In this document: positions 16,612-25,845 of the stretch, piece by piece | Layout of the letters: the number at the start of each line of letters is the position of its first letter | Position numbering within the stretch: position 1 is the first letter of the stretch | DNA from: CAYPTB01 sp964413535 | GTDB taxonomy: Bacteria; Planctomycetota; UBA1135; GCA-002686595 | Direction: 5' to 3' | Length of the DNA stretch: 64,000 nucleotides | Assembly: GCA_964413535.1 (NCBI GenBank) | Contig: CAYPTB010000051.1 | Location: forward strand, 62,001-126,000 | The notes under the pieces: generated by a model | Databases searched by the model: none | Seen by the model: the letters and a program-made list of their open reading frames with translations, nothing else | What the model was told of the DNA's origin: nothing | Made by a program: the position numbers and the translations under genes

Positions 16612-17376
16612 CTACGGAACCCGCCGCTGGAACGCCACGAACGCCGCCAGAGTGCACAGGGCCGACACGCCGAGCAGACCTCCGCAGATCTCCCAGTCGA
16701 GACTGCGGCGCGCGAAGAGATCCACGAACAGGCGCGGGTCGACGAAGCGCACGACCGACCAGTGCGTGAATTCCATGACGAAGTACGTCGCCAGCTCGAA
16801 CGCGCCGAAGAAGAGCATTCCGAGGGCGATCCGAATCGGCTGATTTCCGAGCGTCGAGAGCAGGAAGGTCACCGAGTACACGGCGAGCAACATGCACGAC
16901 TGGTGCGCGGCGCCCAGCATGAGCGGCTCGAGCTCGATCGTCTCGTCCAGACGTTGGAGCAGGTAGGGAATCGTCCAGGTCGTGAGGAACACGGGAGCGA
17001 CGACTGCGACGGCCCCTGCCAGCCACCGTTCGAGTGCGATGCGCAGGCGAGATTGAGGTCGCGCGAGCAGGATCTCCAGCGTCCCTCTGTGCGCCTCGCC
17101 GGCCACGGCGTTGACCGCGAACAGCACTGCGGCAGCCGTGCCGAGCAGGTTGCAGTCCTTGAAGAAGTGCTGAAACACGATGTAACCAGGCAGCTCGCCC
17201 TCCTTGAGGACGCCGAGCAAGCCGCGCAGGACCTTGAGCTGGGTCAAGAGCCGGACGGCGCCGATGTTGGCCTCGAAGTCGGGCCAGAACGTGATCGCCG
17301 CAACGAGCATCGCCTCCAGGACGACGAAGTACGCAACGGTGACGATCAGGAGGCTTCGCGCTGCTCGCGGGATCAC
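16612..17376 (-). CDS. ABC-2-type transporter permease
   Basis: A 254-residue integral membrane protein with about six spans (around 8-30, 72-92, 110-135, 150-172, 180-200, 225-247). The cytoplasmic motif NAVAGEAHRGTLEILLARPQSR, split here over two turns, is typical of ABC-2 and NosY-like permeases, where it couples to the ATPase. It starts with ATG at 17376, overlapping the stop of the ATPase gene by four bases, so both subunits are made together. The substrate is unknown; NosFY- and DrrAB-type systems have this two-gene layout. Confidence 0.85.
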   Translation of the reverse strand: MIPRAARSLLIVTVAYFVVLEAMLVAAITFWPDFEANIGAVRLLTQLKVLRGLLGVLKEGELPGYIVFQHFFKDCNLLGTAAAVLFAVNAVAGEAHRGTLEILLARPQSRLRIALERWLAGAVAVVAPVFLTTWTIPYLLQRLDETIELEPLMLGAAHQSCMLLAVYSVTFLLSTLGNQPIRIALGMLFFGAFELATYFVMEFTHWSVVRFVDPRLFVDLFARRSLDWEICGGLLGVSALCTLAAFVAFQRRVP

Positions 17377-18305
17377 ACGCCCTCCACGCCGTAGAGGTCG
17401 CGGTAGAGATCCCGGAGCGACGGCTCGCCGTAGGAGACGCTTTCCGGAGTCGGCAGGTCCGTGCTGCGCGCCAGCGCGTCGAAGAACGGCCGCGGGTCGT
17501 CCTCGGCGAGCACGACTGCGAAGGATCCGTTTCGCCGGTGGACCTCACCGATCGCGAGGCGGCGCAACGCCGACTCGATCGCCTCGACGGGATGGTCGTC
17601 GTCGAAGGTGATGCGAACGAGTCTGCGGGCTCTCCGACGCAGATCCTCGGATAACTCGTCGGCGACGAGGTTTCCCTCGCTCAAGAAGACGAGTCGCGTG
17701 CATGCGCGGTCGACCTCCGCCAAGTGGTGCGAGGAGAGGAGGATGGTCGTGCCGCAGGCGGCGTCCTCGGCCAGGATCTCCAACACCTCGCGGCGTTTCG
17801 ACGGGTCGAGGCCCTCCGTCGGCTCGTCCAGGATCCGCACCGGCAGGCGAGGCGCGAGGGCGGCTGCGAAGAACATCTGGCGCTTCATCCCGTGGCTGTA
17901 GCCGCGCACCTTCTGTCGCAGCGGTAGACCCAAACGCTCCGCGAGCTCCACAGCCCGAACGAGCGCGGCACGACCACGGCCCCGAGAGAGCCAGCGCAGG
18001 TGCTCGCGCCCACTCATTTCGCCGTAGACGCCGATCTCGCCTGGCGCGTAGGCGACGAGCCGGCGAACGGCGGTTCCGTCGCCGCGCAGAACCACTCCCG
18101 CGACGGTGGCCGTACCCCCGTGGGGACGAACGATTCCGACGAGCATGCGCAGCAACGTGCTCTTGCCCGAGCCGTTCGGGCCGAGCAGACCTGTGATTCC
18201 GCCGGGACCCAGGCTCATGTCCAGCGGATGTACGGCGACCTTGCGGCCGAAGCGCCGCGTGAGCCCCCTGATCTCGACGGAGCTCCGCGTTTGACCGCCG
18301 TCCAT
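17373..18305 (-). CDS. ABC transporter ATP-binding protein
   Basis: A 310-residue ATPase from the ATG at 18305. Walker A is GPNGSGKST; the signature reads YSHGMKRQ in place of LSGGQ, a variant common in ABC-2 export systems; Walker B is VRILDEPTEGLDPSKR, followed by the H-loop LLSSHHLAEVD. After the nucleotide-binding domain come about 90 residues ending LRDLYRDLYGVEGV, a tail found in NosF- and DrrA-like ATPases. The frame extends 18 codons upstream to 18359, but those codons overlap the divergent kinase-like gene. It works with the coupled permease at 16612. Confidence 0.92.
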   Translation of the reverse strand: MDGGQTRSSVEIRGLTRRFGRKVAVHPLDMSLGPGGITGLLGPNGSGKSTLLRMLVGIVRPHGGTATVAGVVLRGDGTAVRRLVAYAPGEIGVYGEMSGREHLRWLSRGRGRAALVRAVELAERLGLPLRQKVRGYSHGMKRQMFFAAALAPRLPVRILDEPTEGLDPSKRREVLEILAEDAACGTTILLSSHHLAEVDRACTRLVFLSEGNLVADELSEDLRRRARRLVRITFDDDHPVEAIESALRRLAIGEVHRRNGSFAVVLAEDDPRPFFDALARSTDLPTPESVSYGEPSLRDLYRDLYGVEGV

Positions 18306-19038
18306 GCGGGCGGAGAATAGGAGCGTGTCCGGCTCGTCACAAGTGGAGCACGTGCTCAAGCGCGACGGATTCGGCCAGGTCGAGCTCGTGCGGTCCTCGA
18401 AGGGGCGTTCCGTGCGACGCGTTGCCTGCGGGGGACGGGTTCCAGGGTCTCGATTGCTCGCGCGTTTGCTGCTCGAGCGCGAGCGCCGCGCGCTGTGCGC
18501 ACTGGAGGGATTGCCGGGTGTTCCCGGACTCGAGGACGACTTCCGATCGAAGGGCGTGCTCGTTCGCTGCTACGTGGAAGGAAGCCCGCTGCACGAAGCC
18601 GTCAGCCTCCCGCGCGACTTCTTCGAGCGGTTGCGCGATCTCGTCGTCGCCGTGCACGGGCGCGGCGTGTGCCACAACGATCTGCACAAGGAGCAGAACG
18701 TCATCGTGCGCTCCGACGGCCATCCGGCACTCGTCGACTTTCAGCTCGCGAGCGTGCACGGACGTCGGGGGGCGGTCTTCAGGAGCCGCTGCCGGGAGGA
18801 TCTACGCCACGTGGAGAAGCACCGCCGGCGTTACGAGCGTCGCGGCGGCGCGGCGGAGCCGTATCCGCGCTCGATGCGCTCCCGGCCGCGCCGGTCCGTG
18901 ATCGCCTGGCTCTGGCTCGTGCTCGGCAAGCCGGTCTATCGCCTGACGGCGGATGTCCTCGGCGCGCGCGACGGCGAGCCCCGGCGCCCGAGCTCGGGCC
19001 CGTGGCCCGAGTGGACGGAGCCCGTGGGACCGCCCTGA
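18304..19038 (+). CDS. Kdo-kinase/RIO-like small-molecule kinase
   Basis: A 244-residue protein-kinase-like fold. The catalytic loop HGRGVCHNDLHKEQNVIV has Asp126 and a downstream Asn; the metal loop is VDFQL (Asp145), replacing the usual DFG. The N-lobe is short and basic, with RLLLERERRALCALEGLPGV as the likely alphaC region. These features match Kdo/heptose lipopolysaccharide kinases (KdkA, WaaP/RfaP) and RIO-like kinases rather than Ser/Thr signalling kinases. A role in phosphorylating lipid A core is plausible in an organism with lpxB, but is inferred. Its ATG (18304-18306) interlocks with the ATPase ATG on the other strand in one CATG; a GTG at 18325 is an alternative. Confidence 0.72.
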   Translation: MRAENRSVSGSSQVEHVLKRDGFGQVELVRSSKGRSVRRVACGGRVPGSRLLARLLLERERRALCALEGLPGVPGLEDDFRSKGVLVRCYVEGSPLHEAVSLPRDFFERLRDLVVAVHGRGVCHNDLHKEQNVIVRSDGHPALVDFQLASVHGRRGAVFRSRCREDLRHVEKHRRRYERRGGAAEPYPRSMRSRPRRSVIAWLWLVLGKPVYRLTADVLGARDGEPRRPSSGPWPEWTEPVGPP

Positions 19039-19118
19039 TGAGACCGACGCGACGGCGGGTGGGAACTCCGTCCTCGCCCTCTCCGCGCCGGAGTCTCGCT
19101 CGAAGGGCTCTGCGCTCC

Positions 19119-19124
19119 TACCCT
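19119..19124 (+). promoter_or_regulatory. -10-like TACCCT before trkA
   Basis: TACCCT ends eight bases before the ATG at 19133. It leaves no room for a Shine-Dalgarno, and none is seen. Confidence 0.4.
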
Positions 19125-19132
19125 CTGCGCGC

Positions 19133-20497
19133 ATGGACATCGTGATCATCGGTGCAGGCGAGGTCGGCTCCCACTTGGCCGACATCCTCTCCCGCGAGGG
19201 GCACCGTGTCGGAGTCGTCGACTCCCAAGCGGACCGCAGCAAGCGCCTGATGGACTCCATGGACGTCCAGACCGTCGTCGGCGACGGTTCGCGGGCGGAT
19301 CTCCTGAACTCGATCGGCGCTTCCAAGGCCGATCTGGTCGTCGCGGTCACCAACGACGACATGGTGAACATGCTCGCCTGCCTCGCGGCAAAGAACCTGG
19401 GGGCGCGGCGCGTCATCCTGCGGTTGCGCGACACCAAGCGCCTCACGGGCTACCGCTACTTCTACAAACGCAGCCTCGGGTTCGACGTCGTGCTCTCGAC
19501 GCAAGAGCTCGCTGCGGAAGAGATCGCCGCGACGGTTCGTGAGCAACACGCGCTGGAAGTCGAGTCGTTCGCCGACGGAAGGGTCCAACTTCGGCGCCTG
19601 CGGATCCGCCAGGAGAGCGAGCTAACCTCCGGGACCCTGGCGCAACTGCGGCTTCCCGGCGGCCTGCTCATCGCGGCGGTGCTGCGAAAGGACACGTTCT
19701 TCGTGCCGACGGGCGAGACACAACTCGCCGTGGAGGATCAGATCTACGTCATCGGCCGAGTACCCGATCTGGACGAGTTCGAGCTGCTCTCGGGCGCGCG
19801 CAAGCTCGGTCGGCGCTCCGTGATCATCATGGGTGGCGGCGGCGTGGGGCGCGAGATAGCGCGCAAGCTCGAGGGCGTTCCCGGGATCTCGATCCGCGTT
19901 CTCGAGAAGGACCCGGCCGTTGCGCGCGAGATCGCGACGGAGTTCGGCGGCGAGGTCATGGTGCTCGTCGGAGACGGGAGCGACCTGGACCTCCTGCTCG
20001 AGGAGCGCATCGGCGAGGCCAACGTCTTCATCGCCACGACGAGCGACGACGAGAACAACATGGTTGCTTGCCAGCTCGCCCGCTCGCTCGGCGTGGAGCG
20101 AACGGTGGCTGTGATCAACAAGGCCTCCTATCGGAAGATCTACGATCTCCTCGGTGTCGACCAGGCGATCTCCCCGCGCGTTCTGTGCGCGAACCGCATC
20201 CTGCGCTTCGTGCGCTCGAGCTCGGTGAACTCGATCGCGGTCGTGGCGGACGGTCGCGGCGAAGTACTCGAGCTCGAGGTGCACCACCGGCGCGGCAAGG
20301 GCTCACGCAAGGTGAAACATCTGGGGCTCCCGCGCGGAACGGTCATCGGCGCGCTCGTGCGAGGTGACGAGGTCCTGATCCCGGCGGGAGACACGGTCGT
20401 CGAGGACGGAGATCAGATGATCCTGTTCACGTTGCCCGAGAACTTGGGCGACGTGGAAGCCCTGTTCGCGAGGAGCGAATCGAGACAGGTGACATGA
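19133..20497 (+). CDS. trkA: TrkA, potassium-uptake NAD-binding regulator
   Basis: A 454-residue cytoplasmic subunit that gates Trk/Ktr potassium channels. It has two tandem RCK units. The first Rossmann fold starts at once with MDIVIIGAGEVGSHLADIL and the acidic switch GVVDSQADRSKRL; its TrkA-C part ends near GRVPDLDEFELL. The second begins VIIMGGGGVGREIARKLE with VLEKDPAVAREI, followed by VLVGDGSDLDLL and a last TrkA-C domain (RGDEVLIPAGDTVVEDGDQM). Length and architecture match E. coli TrkA (458). The membrane partner TrkH is not in the window. Confidence 0.95.
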   Translation: MDIVIIGAGEVGSHLADILSREGHRVGVVDSQADRSKRLMDSMDVQTVVGDGSRADLLNSIGASKADLVVAVTNDDMVNMLACLAAKNLGARRVILRLRDTKRLTGYRYFYKRSLGFDVVLSTQELAAEEIAATVREQHALEVESFADGRVQLRRLRIRQESELTSGTLAQLRLPGGLLIAAVLRKDTFFVPTGETQLAVEDQIYVIGRVPDLDEFELLSGARKLGRRSVIIMGGGGVGREIARKLEGVPGISIRVLEKDPAVAREIATEFGGEVMVLVGDGSDLDLLLEERIGEANVFIATTSDDENNMVACQLARSLGVERTVAVINKASYRKIYDLLGVDQAISPRVLCANRILRFVRSSSVNSIAVVADGRGEVLELEVHHRRGKGSRKVKHLGLPRGTVIGALVRGDEVLIPAGDTVVEDGDQMILFTLPENLGDVEALFARSESRQVT

Positions 20498-20531
20498 ATC
20501 CCGGACGGTCGGCGCGACGCGTCTCCGGTCG

Positions 20532-21191
20532 TCAGAGGATGTCTTCGCGATACACCCAGCGCCGCCGTGTCTCGACGCTTCGGCGGTGGGCGACGAGCCG
20601 CCACGTCACCTGCGGACCGAGGACCGTGTGGTAGGTCGCGGGCCCGCCCGGGCCCGAGAGCTCCAGCCGGCCTGAGACGATCCCCAGGCAGCGCCAGGTG
20701 CCGCGCTTGATCTCGATCAGGACCGGGGCTCCCAGCAGATCCTCGACCAGGCCGCTCGGAGCTTCGAGATCGAGCAGGATTCCGCTCTCGACCCGTGGGT
20801 CGGTGGCCACGGTTGCTTCCGTTTTCCACGGCCGCCCCATGCGCCGCCCCACGACGAGCACTTTCCTACCAGCCTCGGGTTCGACGAAGGTCAGGGGGAT
20901 GGAGGGCAGGCGAATCTCGGCCTCGGCCGTGTACACGCCGCCGCCCACGGGCTCCACGATGGTCGTTTCGATGTTCGGTCCGTCGCCGAACCACGCGGTC
21001 ACCGCGATCCTGCCGGCCGACGTTCGCCGCCCCAGGAAGAGGATCCCGTAGTCCGTGTTCACGCCGAGTTCGCTGCCCGCGCTCCCTTCGATGAGCAGCG
21101 TGGGATCCTGCAGAGAACCGGGCGACACGCGGCAGCCGGCGAGGGCGACGACGAAGGCAAGACCAAGCCAGTAGGAGGGGGGCGGCGGCAT
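20532..21191 (-). CDS. Lipoprotein, unknown function
   Basis: A 219-residue protein beginning MPPPPSYWLGLAFVVALAGC; the run LAFVVALAGC is a lipobox with Cys20 as acylation site. The mature part is beta-rich, with no recognised domain: SAGRIAVTAWFGDGPNIETT, AEIRLPSIPLTFVEP, GRKVLVVGRRMG. An earlier ATG at 21242 is possible: it has TATATT 13 bases upstream, but would give an acidic, proline-rich head before the lipobox. The gene is convergent with trkA and divergent from the carboxypeptidase-regulatory repeat gene. Confidence 0.65.
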   Translation of the reverse strand: MPPPPSYWLGLAFVVALAGCRVSPGSLQDPTLLIEGSAGSELGVNTDYGILFLGRRTSAGRIAVTAWFGDGPNIETTIVEPVGGGVYTAEAEIRLPSIPLTFVEPEAGRKVLVVGRRMGRPWKTEATVATDPRVESGILLDLEAPSGLVEDLLGAPVLIEIKRGTWRCLGIVSGRLELSGPGGPATYHTVLGPQVTWRLVAHRRSVETRRRWVYREDIL

Positions 21192-21394
21192 CGCTTCGGG
21201 CGGAGGGAGGGGCTGGGTGGACGGGATGTCTTCCCAATCCATCGACCTATGCGTGAATATACAAGAGCACGACCAACCGACCACGCGGTCGACCCGTAGC
21301 GAGGCCGTTCGCCGCTTCCAAGATCGATCTCAACCAAACCGCGGGCTCGGGGCCCTGTCGCTCCCTGCTCCCCGTTGGAGAAAGGACTCGCTCC

Positions 21395-24300
21395 ATGGGC
21401 TCGAGGATCGTCGTTCCTTTGGTGGCAGCTCTCCTGGCCGTCGGAGGTTTCGCAGTCTGGACCTTGCGGAGCAAGCCTTCTCCTCACGTCGACGCCGTTC
21501 GAATCGGGGCGACCGAGGAAGTCGCTTCCCTGCGGAGTTCCTCCGTTCCCGAGGTACCGGAACAGGTCGAAGGCGATTCCGCGGGTCCGTCGCGACGAGC
21601 CCTGTCTCCTGCCGCCGCCCCGGCGCCCGAGCGCCAGAAGCAGGTCGAAGTCGCGGACGGGACACCGCTCCTCGTGGGGCGCGTGACCGACAAGTTCGAG
21701 AATCCGCTCGAAGGGGCACGTGTGCGTCTGCTGACTCCCCATTCGATCTTCTCGGACGCCCCGAGCGAGCACGGAGGCATCGAAGCCCTGACCGGGGCGG
21801 ACGGGCGCTTCGAGATCGCCGCTACCCGCGCAGGAACTGCGACGATTTCCGTCCGCGCAAGCGGCTTCTCACCGCTCGAGAAGTCCCAAGTCCCGATTCC
21901 CGCGGGCCGTCGGCACGACCTCGGCGACTTCGTTCTCCACGCGGGGGCGATCCTGTCGGGACAGGTCGTCGATTCGAACGGACGGCCGGTGGAAGGAGCC
22001 GAACTCCATCTTGCGAGCGCCCGCGCCGGGTTCTTCGCGAGCGAGGTCTTGATGAGTCGTCTGCGCGAACCCCTCTCGGTCACCGGAGTGGATGGAAGCT
22101 TCCGCGTCGACGAACTCGCCTGCGGTCACTGGCAGATCCTCGTGCAGAGCGAGACGGAGCCCTGGGCCGTCTTCGAAGGGGATGCCGAGGTGCCGGGGGC
22201 CGAGGTCTTCGGACTCGAGTTCAGGCTGCCTCCCAGCGCGACCATCGCTGGTCGCGTGCTGGGTGTCCCGCCGGACAAGGTGGGGCGGGTCGTCGTGCGC
22301 GCGCGACCCTTGATCGACGACCTCTCGAGGATCGACGACCTCTCGAGCCATTCGAGGCGCGGAGTGCGAACGGCAGGGCTCGAGAACGACGGCACCTTCC
22401 TCTTGCCGGGCCTCCAGATGGATGAACAGTACGATCTGCAAGTACGCGACACGGCCACCGGCGAGCACGCTTTCTTCGGGGGAGCAGCGCGTTCCGACAG
22501 CGTGCGGGCGCGCGCCGGCGACCGAGGCGTCGAACTGATCTTCAACCTCGGCGCCAGGCTGGCGTTCGTCGTCGCCGACGCCCGCAGTGGCGAACGCATC
22601 ACCACGATGGAGGTTTTCGCGGGCATGGACTGGCCCCTTCCCGTGCGCGGTGAGGACGGACGCGTGCGTCGCGAGTTTCCCGAAGGCCGCGTCGAAGTTT
22701 CCGAGCTCTTCCCCAGGAAGGACAAGAACTCGGTCACGCTGAGGATTCGCGCCACCGGCTACGCCGACTACGTGCGCGAAGGAATCCTGCTCGAGCCGGG
22801 CAGCGACCTGGATCTCGGCAGGATCGAGTTGGAGCCCGTCCCGGTCGTCGTCGTGACCGTTGTCGACGATCGGAGCGGCCTACCCGTGGAGGGAGCTCGG
22901 GTGAACCTGCGGCGTCAGCCGCTTCCGGCGGCGGAAGGTGTGTTCTCGATCGGCGCGGAGGTCTCGATCGGAGAAGACGTCGGGGACATCGACATCGGCG
23001 GAGGTGAGGGTTCGCGCGCGCGTACGGATGCAAACGGAGTGGCCGTGCTCACCAGCATCGAGGGCGAGACGTGTCAACTGCGCGTGGAGAGCGAAGGTCA
23101 CGCGCCTGCGCTCATCGACGGCCTCGTGCTGCCTCGCGGGCAACGCATCGCGCAGGAGGTTCGGCTCCTCCGCGGTGGCAGCGTCGTGGTCGACGTCGTT
23201 GACAACGAAGGGGGTCCCGTGCCCGGCGTCGAGGTCGAGCATCGGCCGCCGGGTCGTTCCCAGGGAACGGTCGTGTTCGGCGACCTGCACGGTGGGCGCC
23301 ACGTGACCGACGCCGAGGGAGTCGTCGTGTTCGAGCATCTGGAACCGGGGCTGCATGCCTTCCGCATCGCCGAACGGGCCGGCGGACCGGCGGGATTCTT
23401 CGGCGAGTCGTCGATCGTGATGATCGGGGGTCCCTCCGACGACGGTGAAGAGCCTTGGAGCGAGGTGGAGATCACCGAGGATGCTCAGCGCGAGCTCACG
23501 TTGGTTGCGCCTCCACGAGGTCGGCTCGAGGGGCGCGTTCGCGAGGGGGGCATTCCTCTGGCCGGGGCCACCCTGCGGCTCAACCGGCGAGACGAATCCG
23601 GGGGGGCCGCGCCGGGCCGTATCCAGATGATGGGCATGCTGGGCGGAGGCGGACCGAGCACCGAGTCGGACGGCGACGGTCATTACTCTTTCGAGGGGGT
23701 CAAGCCCGGCGAGTACGCGCTCGAGATCACGCATCCCGCGCGAGTTCTTCCCGCGATCCGCGAGTTGGAAGTCGAGGAGCGCGGAGGCGAGGTTTTCGCC
23801 CGGTTCGACGTGGAGCTCACCGTGTCCGTGATCGAAGGTCGGATCGCCGACAGGGATGGCAATCCCCTGGGCAACGTCGAGGTTTGGGCGGAGCGCGTCC
23901 AAAGCGGTCCCAGTGCGACCATCGTGAGTCACTTCGTGATGATCGGCGGCGACGACGAGGGCGAATCCGTCACCATGGGCGGCGGCTCGGCCGGCAAGCG
24001 CGTTCGATCGGCGGAGGATGGAACCTATCGGCTCCGCGGAGTGCCGGCCGACGTGGAGCTCATCGTGAAGGCCGATGCCAAGTTCTTCGAGGCCGCGCAG
24101 TCGGAGTCCGTACACGTTGCCCCAGATCAGGTTCGAAGGGAAGTCGACTTGTCCCTGGAGGGCGCCGGACAGATCGAGGTCTCCGTGACCGCGCCCGACG
24201 GGAGTGCGAGAGGGATGTGTATGTGCATCGCTACCTTTCAGGGCGAGGGCGTGGAGCCCGTGAGGGACGTCGTCGGTCCCTCCGGTCGCCTCGTTCTGTC

Positions 24301-24439
24301 CGGCCTTCGAGCCGGTCGTTGGGACGTCGGCGTGCAGGCCTTCGGGTTCGGAGGCGGAGGAGCCGTTCCTCCCGACGTCGTTCGGACCGTCGACGTGCTC
24401 GTCGGGGAGACCTCTCGCGTGACCCTCGCGTCGCCTTGA
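21395..24439 (+). CDS. Secreted carboxypeptidase-regulatory-like repeat protein
   Basis: A 1014-residue protein anchored or exported by an N-terminal hydrophobic segment (IVVPLVAALLAVGGFAVW). The rest is a chain of about eight carboxypeptidase-regulatory/CNA-B-like beta-sandwiches, each opening with a V-x-D-x-x-G-x-P-x-x-G-A pattern: near residues 92 (GRVTDKFENPLEGARV), 187 (GQVVDSNGRPVEGAEL), 285, 486 (VVDDRSGLPVEGARV), 597 (VVDNEGGPVPGVEV), 710 (GRVREGGIPLAGATL), 813 (GRIADRDGNPLGNVEV) and 927. Such chains form extended surface stalks or adhesins. AAAGGA precedes the ATG. An 18-bp perfect tandem duplication at 22312-22347 repeats six residues in frame. Confidence 0.85.
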   Translation: MGSRIVVPLVAALLAVGGFAVWTLRSKPSPHVDAVRIGATEEVASLRSSSVPEVPEQVEGDSAGPSRRALSPAAAPAPERQKQVEVADGTPLLVGRVTDKFENPLEGARVRLLTPHSIFSDAPSEHGGIEALTGADGRFEIAATRAGTATISVRASGFSPLEKSQVPIPAGRRHDLGDFVLHAGAILSGQVVDSNGRPVEGAELHLASARAGFFASEVLMSRLREPLSVTGVDGSFRVDELACGHWQILVQSETEPWAVFEGDAEVPGAEVFGLEFRLPPSATIAGRVLGVPPDKVGRVVVRARPLIDDLSRIDDLSSHSRRGVRTAGLENDGTFLLPGLQMDEQYDLQVRDTATGEHAFFGGAARSDSVRARAGDRGVELIFNLGARLAFVVADARSGERITTMEVFAGMDWPLPVRGEDGRVRREFPEGRVEVSELFPRKDKNSVTLRIRATGYADYVREGILLEPGSDLDLGRIELEPVPVVVVTVVDDRSGLPVEGARVNLRRQPLPAAEGVFSIGAEVSIGEDVGDIDIGGGEGSRARTDANGVAVLTSIEGETCQLRVESEGHAPALIDGLVLPRGQRIAQEVRLLRGGSVVVDVVDNEGGPVPGVEVEHRPPGRSQGTVVFGDLHGGRHVTDAEGVVVFEHLEPGLHAFRIAERAGGPAGFFGESSIVMIGGPSDDGEEPWSEVEITEDAQRELTLVAPPRGRLEGRVREGGIPLAGATLRLNRRDESGGAAPGRIQMMGMLGGGGPSTESDGDGHYSFEGVKPGEYALEITHPARVLPAIRELEVEERGGEVFARFDVELTVSVIEGRIADRDGNPLGNVEVWAERVQSGPSATIVSHFVMIGGDDEGESVTMGGGSAGKRVRSAEDGTYRLRGVPADVELIVKADAKFFEAAQSESVHVAPDQVRREVDLSLEGAGQIEVSVTAPDGSARGMCMCIATFQGEGVEPVRDVVGPSGRLVLSGLRAGRWDVGVQAFGFGGGGAVPPDVVRTVDVLVGETSRVTLASP
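22312..22347 (+). repeat. 18-bp perfect tandem duplication inside a coding region
   Basis: GATCGACGACCTCTCGAG occurs twice back to back (22312-22329, 22330-22347), keeping frame and giving IDDLSR-IDDLSS in the repeat protein. Confidence 0.9.
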
Positions 24440-24551
24440 AGGGGCGTGGATTTCGCTCGTCCTCGCGATCGCGATCGGGCTCTGGCGGATGACGTGTCCG
24501 GAGGCCCGACCTCGATCCGGACGGCCGAGTCACGAGGCGCCGGCCAACGGA

Positions 24552-24557
24552 TAGGAT
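24552..24557 (+). promoter_or_regulatory. -10-like TAGGAT before the HAD hydrolase gene
   Basis: TAGGAT ends six bases before the GTG start at 24564, again suggesting a leaderless transcript. Confidence 0.45.
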
Positions 24558-24563
24558 CTAGCC

Positions 24564-25409
24564 GTGATCCGCCGATCCTACGACGCGATCCTTCTCGATC
24601 TCGACGGAACCTTGGTGGACGACACGGGTCGTGTACCGGGAGGGACGCTCGCCGCTCTCGCTGCTGCTCGGGAGCGAGGCGTGCGGGTGATGATTGCGAC
24701 GGGTAGATCCGAGCTCGCCACGGCGCACGTGCTCCATGGTCTCGGCCTCGAGAGCCTCGCCGTCGTCTACAACGGCGCTGCGGTGTACTGCCCGCGCAGG
24801 GACCTGCTGATCGAAGAACGCGTGCTCGCGAACCGTACCGTCGAGCGGTCGCTCGAGATCGCGAAGGTCGAGGGGTTCCTCCCAGTCGTCATGCGGGCGG
24901 GAGCGAAGTTCGCACCCCCGCCGCGCGACGCCGAGGAGGAGGCAGCGATCGGTGGTCTGCACGGGATCTCGGTCGTCGAGGCCGGCGAACTTCCTCGCGA
25001 GAGTCTCATTCGCATAACTCTGTTCGCGCGCGAGCTCGATCACGTCGGAGTCGAGAATCGAGTACGTCGAGCCCTTGATCACCCGGTCTACCTGACGAGC
25101 TTTCCGCTCGCCATGCTTCCCGACCATCGCAAGAGCCGACTCAGCGTCGTCGACCTACACCCGCCGTGTCGAGGGAAGGCCGAGGCGTTGAGGGCACTCG
25201 AGGAGTACTACGGGATTCCCCGCGAGCGGGTCGTTGCAGTAGGGGACGCGATGAACGACATCCCGATGCTGCTGGAAGCGGGTCTGGCCGTCGCGATGGA
25301 ACACGCGTCGCCGGACGTACTGGAGAGCGCGGATCGCGTCATCGGGGGAAACAACACGGACACGATCGGCGACCTCGTGTCTGAACTCTTCGGCCCGTTC
25401 GATTCCTAG
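24564..25409 (+). CDS. Cof-type HAD-family phosphatase
   Basis: A 281-residue haloacid-dehalogenase phosphatase of the Cof/YbiV (C2B cap) class. Motif I is LLDLDGTLVDD (nucleophile Asp and acid Asp), motif II is MIATGRSE, the conserved Lys is in GKAEALRALEEYYGI, and motif IV is VAVGDAMNDIPML. The cap lies between residues about 85 and 195. Family members dephosphorylate sugar phosphates or related metabolites; the substrate cannot be assigned. GTG start with a -10-like hexamer six bases before it. Confidence 0.88.
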   Translation: MIRRSYDAILLDLDGTLVDDTGRVPGGTLAALAAARERGVRVMIATGRSELATAHVLHGLGLESLAVVYNGAAVYCPRRDLLIEERVLANRTVERSLEIAKVEGFLPVVMRAGAKFAPPPRDAEEEAAIGGLHGISVVEAGELPRESLIRITLFARELDHVGVENRVRRALDHPVYLTSFPLAMLPDHRKSRLSVVDLHPPCRGKAEALRALEEYYGIPRERVVAVGDAMNDIPMLLEAGLAVAMEHASPDVLESADRVIGGNNTDTIGDLVSELFGPFDS

Positions 25410-25536
25410 TGGCGTGAATCAGAAGTTCGCGATCGAAATCAAGCCGCCTTCAGCCCCCCGAGTTGCGTCTTCGGCGCCCTGCCGGAAAGCTTCCTTGGAC
25501 CGGCTGTCGCTCGCGAATTCTTGACTTGGGACGCCG

Positions 25537-25839
25537 CTAGTCGGAGCCCGAATCGGAGGGCTTGGAGTCGACTTTCGGCTTGTTGGTTGCCGTGTCGCCT
25601 CCGGAAGCTGGGGTTGGGGAATCCGTCTCGGCCTTGGCCGCGCTCTTGTAGGACTCGGAGCGGTAATCGGTCTGATAGAAGCCGCTTCCCTTGAACAGGA
25701 TTCCGCCACCCGCTCCGATCAAACGCACGAGTTTCAGGCGTCCGCAAGACGGACACTTGCGCTTCGCGGATTCGAGCATGGACTGGAACATCTCGAGCGA
25801 GTGTCCACAAGCCTCGCAGCGATAGTCGTAAGTTGGCAT
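25537..25839 (-). CDS. FmdB-family zinc-ribbon protein
   Basis: A 100-residue protein. The N-terminal MPTYDYRCEACGHSLEMFQS and KRKCPSCGRLKLVRLIG supply two CxxC pairs of a small zinc ribbon, the mark of the FmdB/CxxC_CxxC_SSSS family. The middle GGGILFKGSGFYQTDYRS is the second family block. The C-terminal 35 residues are low-complexity (Ser, Pro, Lys, Asp). The molecular role is unknown; the name comes from a putative regulator of formamidase. It lies six bases after grpE on the same strand and is probably the last gene of the chaperone operon. Confidence 0.85.
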   Translation of the reverse strand: MPTYDYRCEACGHSLEMFQSMLESAKRKCPSCGRLKLVRLIGAGGGILFKGSGFYQTDYRSESYKSAAKAETDSPTPASGGDTATNKPKVDSKPSDSGSD

Positions 25840-25845
25840 GAGCCG

